Positions 60,079-64,000 of a stretch of DNA of 64,000 bases are shown here, piece after piece (the first letter of the stretch is position 1; every line of letters begins with the position of its first letter). The DNA comes from Actinacidiphila glaucinigra (lineage in GTDB: Bacteria; Actinomycetota; Actinomycetes; Streptomycetales; Streptomycetaceae). A model generated the notes under the pieces. It had not been told where the DNA came from and searched no databases. It saw nothing but the letters and a program-made list of their open reading frames with translations. The stretch is from positions 124,001-188,000 of the forward strand of contig NZ_FZOF01000010.1 in NCBI RefSeq assembly GCF_900188405.1, given 5' to 3'. Position numbers and translations under genes: made by a program.

Positions 60079-60564
60079 ATGGCCTCTACGCGACCGAGTA
60101 TCGAGCAGCACCCCGACCTGCTGGCGCTGCGCGCGGAGTACGAACGGACGACCGCCACCAACCGGGGCCAGGCGATCGAGGCGATGGGCCTGGTGACAGG
60201 CACCTACCTGGCGGCGTCCCCCTGGATCGTGGGCTTCAACGGCCTGTCGACGATAGCCGTCGGCAACCTGATCGCCGGCATCGCGTACGCCATGCTCATG
60301 GGCGGCGTGGGCAGGGCTTTCGAGCGCACCCACTCCATGGCGTGGGCCGCGGCCATCATCGGGCTGTGGACGATCATCTCGCCCTGGTGCATCGCGGGGA
60401 ACGTCAGCACGACGCGCACGATCGTCAACAACGTGGTGGTCGGCGTCATCGCGCTGCTGCTCGCACTTGCGGCGGCCTCGATGCGGCCGGGCACCGGCCG
60501 CGGGAAGTCCTCGGACATGAGGGGCGCGGACATGAGGGGCCCCACAGGAGGCTCACGCATCTGA
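60079..60564 (+). CDS. SPW-repeat membrane protein
   Basis: A 161-residue protein with four membrane helices in two repeats. Each repeat carries the SPW motif: YLAASPWIVGF near 47-57 and WTIISPWCIAGN near 98-109. The cytosolic N-terminus (EQHPDLLALRAEYERTTATNRGQ) and basic C-terminus are usual for actinomycete SPW proteins, whose function is unknown. The ATG has GGGGAT upstream. It is convergent with a P450 gene across a terminator. Confidence 0.88.
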   Translation: MASTRPSIEQHPDLLALRAEYERTTATNRGQAIEAMGLVTGTYLAASPWIVGFNGLSTIAVGNLIAGIAYAMLMGGVGRAFERTHSMAWAAAIIGLWTIISPWCIAGNVSTTRTIVNNVVVGVIALLLALAAASMRPGTGRGKSSDMRGADMRGPTGGSRI

Positions 60565-60586
60565 CCGGCTCCCGCCGGAATCCGCT

Positions 60587-60621
60587 CCGCCGGGCGAGCC
60601 CCTTGCGCGCTCGCCCGGCGG
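60587..60621. terminator. Bidirectional terminator between SPW and P450 genes
   Basis: A perfect 13-bp stem, CCGCCGGGCGAGC (60587-60599) with GCTCGCCCGGCGG (60609-60621), and a 9-nt loop between two convergent genes. Confidence 0.8.
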
Positions 60622-60651
60622 TTGGCGTGTCCGGGGACCCCGGCGCCCGTC

Positions 60652-61875
60652 CTATCCCTGTGCGGAACCGAAGGTGACGGGCAGCCGCGACGGGCCGCGC
60701 AGTACGCGCGGCCGCCAGCGCAGCTCCTCCTCCGGTACGGCGAGCGCGAGGCCGGGCAGGCGGCGCAGGGCGGTCCCGATGGCGATCCTGCCCTCCAGCC
60801 GGGCCAGCGGCGCGCCCAGGCAGTAGTGGATGCCGTGGCCGAAGGCGAGATGGGCGTTGTCCGCCCGTGTGACGTCCAGGCGGTCCGGGTCGGCGAACCG
60901 CGCCGGGTCGCGGTCGGCGATGGCTGAGGCGACCAGCACGGTCGCCCCGCGCGGGATCGCCACCCCCGCGATCGTCAGGTCCTCGCGGGCGAAACGCGCG
61001 ATGCCCGGGTTGACCGGTCCGTCCCAGCGCAGGAACTCCTCGATCGCTCCGGGCAGCAGCTCCGGGTCCTCGCGCAGCATGCGCAGCTGCTCGGGGTGGG
61101 TGAGCAGCGCGGCGATGCCGTTCCCGATGAGGTTGACGGTGGTGATGTACCCGGCGACCAGGAGCAGGAAGGCCATCGAGATCAGTTCGTGCCGGTCCAG
61201 CCGCTGCTCGTCGTCGTGGGTGGCGATCAGGGCGCTGAGCAGGTCGTCCCCGGGGTGCGCCCGCTTGGCGTCCAGCAGCGCGGTGAGGTAGCCGTGCATC
61301 TGCTGCCAGGCCGCCTCGATCTTGGCCGGATCCGGCGGCTGGGGCCCCTGGAGGACCATGTCGTCGGTCCACCGCTGGAAGTCGAAGCGGTCGGAGACGG
61401 GCACGCCGAGCAGTTCGCTGATGACCGTGACCGGCAGCGGCACCGCGAAGTCCTCGACGAGGTCGGCGCGCCCCGCCGCGGCGATCGCGTCGAGGAGTTC
61501 GTCCGCGATGGCCTGGACCCGCGGCTCCAGTTCGGCCACGCGCCGGGCGGTGAACGCCTTGGAGACCAGCCGGCGCAGCCGGGTGTGGTCGGGCGGGTCG
61601 GCGCGCAGCATCGTGCGGATCATCGACTCGCGCTCGGTGGTCGGCAGCCGCTCCATGAGCCGCGGGTCCGCGGCGTCGCGGACGTCGCTGCTCAGCCGCG
61701 GGTCGGTGAGGGCCGCCAGGCCGTCCTCGTACCGGGTGACCAGCCAGGCCTCGAGTTCGCCCTGGATGACCGCGCGGCGGACCGGGCCCTCCTGGCGTAG
61801 CTCCCGGTAGAGGGGGAAGGGATCGGCGACGAACGCCGGATCGGTGAAGGGCAGGGTGACCGGCTGCTGGCTCAT
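60652..61875 (-). CDS. Cytochrome P450, CYP107-like
   Basis: A 407-residue soluble P450. I-helix FLLLVAGYITTVNLIGN, in which the acidic residue before the Thr pair is Ile (AGYITT rather than AGxET/DT), K-helix EEFLRWDG (ExxR) and haem loop FGHGIHYCLGAPLARLEG with the Cys ligand. PFPLYRELRQEGPV and DPPDHTRLRRLVSKAFT are typical of CYP107-type tailoring enzymes. GGAGG is 5 nt before the ATG at 61875. It is divergent from an FAD-hydroxylase gene; together they may oxidise the same small molecule. Substrate unknown. Confidence 0.9.
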   Translation of the reverse strand: MSQQPVTLPFTDPAFVADPFPLYRELRQEGPVRRAVIQGELEAWLVTRYEDGLAALTDPRLSSDVRDAADPRLMERLPTTERESMIRTMLRADPPDHTRLRRLVSKAFTARRVAELEPRVQAIADELLDAIAAAGRADLVEDFAVPLPVTVISELLGVPVSDRFDFQRWTDDMVLQGPQPPDPAKIEAAWQQMHGYLTALLDAKRAHPGDDLLSALIATHDDEQRLDRHELISMAFLLLVAGYITTVNLIGNGIAALLTHPEQLRMLREDPELLPGAIEEFLRWDGPVNPGIARFAREDLTIAGVAIPRGATVLVASAIADRDPARFADPDRLDVTRADNAHLAFGHGIHYCLGAPLARLEGRIAIGTALRRLPGLALAVPEEELRWRPRVLRGPSRLPVTFGSAQG

Positions 61876-61913
61876 CAGGCCTCCGGGAGTGCGTGGCACT
61901 TCATGACGGCATC

Positions 61914-61938
61914 AACGTGCACCGTTCAAGGGTAATAT
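61914..61938. promoter_or_regulatory. Divergent promoter with TetR-like operator
   Basis: AACG (61914-61917) and CGTT (61923-61926) around TGCAC form an imperfect palindrome one base short of the frequent TetR pattern AACGGTGCACCGTT. TAATAT (61933-61938) is a likely -10 for the FAD-hydroxylase, placing the transcript start near 61945. The nearby broken tetR gene may have encoded its regulator. Confidence 0.4.
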
Positions 61939-61978
61939 GTCCGGTTATGTCGAGTCGGGGATGGCGGAGGCGGGCGGG

Positions 61979-63214
61979 GTGACGGAGCGGACCACGTGCT
62001 GTGTGGTGGGCGGCGGCCCGGCGGGCATGGTGCTCGCCCTGCTGCTGGCCAGGGCGGGGGTGGAGGTCACCGTCCTGGAGAAGCACGGCGACTTCCTGCG
62101 CGACTTCCGCGGCGACACCGTGCACCCCTCGACGCTCACCCTGCTGGACGAGCTCGGCCTGGCCGAGCGCTTCGCCGCGCTGCCGCAACGCCGCATCACC
62201 ACGGTCCAGTTGCCGATCGGCCCCGGGCGGTCCCTGGTCACCGTCTCGGACGTCGGCACACTGCGCGGCCCGTACAACTACGTGGCGATGGTGCCGCAGT
62301 GGGACCTGCTCGACCTCCTGGCGGAGGAGGCGGGACGCGAGCCGGCGTTCACGCTGCGCATGGGCACCGAGGCGACCTCCTTCCTCGAGGAACGCGGCCG
62401 GATCACGGGTGTGCGCTACCGCACCGCGGACGGCCGCGAAGGCGAACTGCGGGCCACCCTGACCGTGGCCTGCGACGGCCGGGGCTCCCTGGCGCGGTCG
62501 CGGCCGGAACTGGGCCTGCGCGAGTTCGGCTGCCCGATGGACGCGTGGTGGTTCCGGGTGCCGCGGCACCCGGGCGACCCGCAGGGGCTGGTGGCCGGGG
62601 TCGGCGACCGCTTCCTCACCGCGATGATCGACCGCGGCGAGTACTGGCAGTGCGCCGCGCTGATCCCCAAGGGCAGCGACCCCGACCGCCGGGCCGCGGG
62701 CCTCGACCGCTTCCTCGCCGCGTTCTCGGCCGCCGTGCCCTGGCTGGGCGACCGCGTGCACGCGGTGCGCTCCTGGGACGAGGTCAAGCTCCTCGACGTA
62801 CGCTGCGACCGGCTGGAGCGCTGGCACCGCCCGGGTCTGCTGTGCATCGGCGACGCCGCCCACGCCATGTCGCCCGTGTTCGGGATCGGCATCAACCTCG
62901 CGGTCGAGGACGCCGTCGCCACCGCCCGCCATCTCGTGGAGCCGCTGCGCCGCGACAGCGTCGGGCTGCGGGACGTCCGCGCCGTGCAGCTCCGCCGGTG
63001 GCCGACCGCGGCCGCCACGCAGGCACTGCAGCGCGTGGCCCACCGCCGCTTCATCGCCCCTGTGCTGGCCGGAACCTCCCCCCTCGGCGACGCCGACCGC
63101 GCCGGGCGGCTCGCCGGTCTGCTCAACTCCACGCCCTGGCTGAAGCGCGTGCCCGCGTACTTCATCGCCTACGGCGCCCTGCGCGAGCGCCCGCCCGCGG
63201 CGTCCCTGCGGTAG
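61979..63214 (+). CDS. FAD-dependent aromatic hydroxylase/monooxygenase
   Basis: A 411-residue group A flavin monooxygenase: FAD motif CVVGGGPAGMVLALLLARAG near the start with Glu at the end of strand two (VTVLEKHGD), the NAD/FAD motif TVACDGRGSLAR (DG) and the C-terminal GDAAHAMSPVFGIGINLAVED. The motif order and PAGM are typical of aromatic ring hydroxylases. GGCGGAGG lies 8 nt before the GTG; ATG codons at 61937 and 61961 are also in frame, but the likely -10 overlaps the first. It is divergent from the P450, suggesting a shared substrate. Confidence 0.88.
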   Translation: MTERTTCCVVGGGPAGMVLALLLARAGVEVTVLEKHGDFLRDFRGDTVHPSTLTLLDELGLAERFAALPQRRITTVQLPIGPGRSLVTVSDVGTLRGPYNYVAMVPQWDLLDLLAEEAGREPAFTLRMGTEATSFLEERGRITGVRYRTADGREGELRATLTVACDGRGSLARSRPELGLREFGCPMDAWWFRVPRHPGDPQGLVAGVGDRFLTAMIDRGEYWQCAALIPKGSDPDRRAAGLDRFLAAFSAAVPWLGDRVHAVRSWDEVKLLDVRCDRLERWHRPGLLCIGDAAHAMSPVFGIGINLAVEDAVATARHLVEPLRRDSVGLRDVRAVQLRRWPTAAATQALQRVAHRRFIAPVLAGTSPLGDADRAGRLAGLLNSTPWLKRVPAYFIAYGALRERPPAASLR

Positions 63215-63450
63215 GCCCCCGGTCCTGGAATCCGCCACGTGGGGGAGGGGGCCGGCCGCGTTCCAGCGACAGGTGGAAACCGTCAGGCGGCGGCCATGAG
63301 CGCGGCGACGCCGTGCTCCAGGCCGGCACGCGCGGCCCGGGCGTCGCCGAGGTAGCCGGCCACCATCGCGCCGTCCCGCATGGCCACCATGGCGTCAGCG
63401 ACTGCGATGGATCGGCCGCCCCCGAGCCGGTGGAAGGCACCCTGCAGCAC

Positions 63451-63759
63451 CTAGATCGTGTCGTCAAACGCCCTCGCCCAGCCTTCGGCCGGGGGTGCCC
63501 ACACCCCGCGGCACTCCCCCAGCTCCGCTGGGAGGTGCCCCCAGGCACGGCACTCCACCAGCTCCGCTGGGAGGTGCCCCCACGCTACGTTGTCGAATCG
63601 TCCGAGTAGCCCACTACGAGGACGACTCTCCGCCTTGCGATGCACCGCACCTGGGGGCACCGCCCAGCGCAAGCTGGGGGAACCACGGGGCCCGCCCTCC
63701 GGGCGGTGGGGGCACCTCCCAGCGGTAGCTGGGGGAGCTCATTTGACGACACGGCCTAG
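63451..63759. mobile_element. MITE, ~301 bp, with CTAG target duplications
   Basis: Terminal inverted repeats ATCGTGTCGTCAAA (63455-63468) and TTTGACGACACGGC (63742-63755) match at 12 of 14 positions. They are flanked on both sides by CTAG (63451-63454 and 63756-63759), consistent with a 4-bp target duplication of the YTAR type made by IS5-group transposases. No transposase is encoded, so it is a non-autonomous element. Removing the element and one CTAG rejoins the tetR sequence in a single frame, supporting these boundaries. Confidence 0.82.
63511..63737. repeat. Four copies of a ~30-bp GC palindromic unit inside the MITE
   Basis: Copies at 63511-63543 and 63550-63582 (direct, one mismatch in 33 bp; core AGCTCCGCTGGGAGGTGCCC) and two in inverse orientation at 63652-63680 and 63707-63737 (core GGGGGCACCTCCCAGC). 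Direct and inverse copies can pair into a long hairpin. This unit resembles repeats I recall as dispersed in Streptomyces intergenic DNA. Confidence 0.8.
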
Positions 63760-64000
63760 CGGAACCAGGCGTGGTGTCGCAGCACCGCCTGATGGACAGG
63801 GCTCTCGCGGTCCGGGCACTCGGCCGTGGCGTGATGAACGGACAGCCCCGGAACTCCGCGCCGCAGACCTCCTCGCCGATGCCGTGCGCCACGGTGGCAA
63901 GGACGTCGGCAGGCGAAACGATGACTTTCTCGGCCGCGCTGACCCGCCCCCGGATCTCGCGATCCGCTGCCTCGAGGTAGGCACGCACCAAGTCGTCCTT

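Larger units (their letters stand above)
63283..64000 (-). pseudogene. Disrupted TetR-family regulator, runs off the window
   Basis: The minus strand from the window end reads KDDLVRAYLEAADREIRGRV ... EEVCGAEFRGCPFI, part of an LmrA/YxaF-like TetR regulator. After PFI the frame is lost by one missing base (near 63836-63842); the shifted frame continues ATAECPDRESPVHQAVLRHH, then AWFR. A TAG in frame follows, at the MITE insertion point. Beyond the MITE the frame resumes VLQGAFHRLGGGRSIAV to a stop at 63283, normal for the family C-terminus. So the gene has a frameshift, a stop and an insertion. The N-terminal DNA-binding part is outside the window. Confidence 0.8.

Noticed and set aside
63451..63759. 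CRISPR-like array from the repeated 33-bp units
   Set aside because: Only two direct and two inverted copies with unequal spacing and terminal inverted repeats; this is a MITE.

Overview
The window is Streptomyces-like chromosomal DNA. It has very high GC with strong third-position bias, frequent GTG starts, an SsgA-like sporulation protein, SpoIIE-type phosphatases and a 1,3,6,8-tetrahydroxynaphthalene synthase (RppA). No rRNA, tRNA or CRISPR array is visible. Genes are short transcription units on both strands, many coupled by 4-nt GTGA/ATGA stop-start overlaps (2550, 16952, 46490, 51233, 52180, 54345, 59491). This looks like an arm or accessory region rather than the conserved core.

Layout. 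0-1.3 kb: the 3' part of an IS605/IS200-type tnpB whose right end sits inside an RsbW-like anti-sigma gene. 1.3-9.9 kb: SsgA-like protein, a dehydrogenase/SCO6745-like operon divergent from a TetR regulator across a double palindromic operator, an SDR lacking its catalytic Tyr, a SRAP (HMCES/YedK) protein, a cofactor-free haloperoxidase, a FUSC exporter and a hemerythrin. 10-20.5 kb: a sensing block with two paralogous PAS-PAS-GAF-PP2C phosphatases in opposite orientation, a DUF6777 protein, a Tat-exported multicopper oxidase, a NarL-type two-component system next to a 24-bp perfect inverted repeat, and a DJ-1/PfpI protein. 20.5-25.9 kb: GNAT, MFS and small membrane proteins, and a secreted GH16 laminarinase with LacI-type operators. 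26-29 kb: a CYP158-like P450 and rppA, the flaviolin/THN-melanin pigment genes. 29-34.6 kb: hydrolase, universal stress proteins, aldo/keto reductase.

34.6-44.6 kb is a three-gene exported glycosidase operon: GH127 beta-L-arabinofuranosidase, GH106-like and GH78 alpha-L-rhamnosidases. It probably strips arabinose and rhamnose from pectic or arabinogalactan side chains or from plant glycosides. 44.6-49.8 kb holds a TetR/DHA2-MFS efflux pair with a clear operator, plus uncharacterised and SUKH-domain proteins. 50-54.7 kb is a catabolic locus: IclR, ornithine-cyclodeaminase-like and CaiB/BaiF CoA-transferase genes divergent from an amidohydrolase and an internally deleted M19 dipeptidase. 54.7-60.6 kb: nucleotidyltransferase, hemerythrin under a MarR-like operator, SDR, a frameshifted membrane gene, an RHH-PIN toxin-antitoxin pair and an SPW-repeat membrane protein.

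The right end (60.6-64 kb) is a divergent P450 / FAD-hydroxylase pair beside a TetR gene broken three ways: a 1-nt frameshift, an in-frame stop and insertion of a ~0.3-kb MITE with CTAG duplications. No complete new defence or biosynthetic system is evident. The most unusual items are the disrupted or reshaped genes (anti-sigma, dipeptidase, TetR), the IclR-controlled amidohydrolase/CoA-transferase locus and the large inverted repeat by the two-component system.
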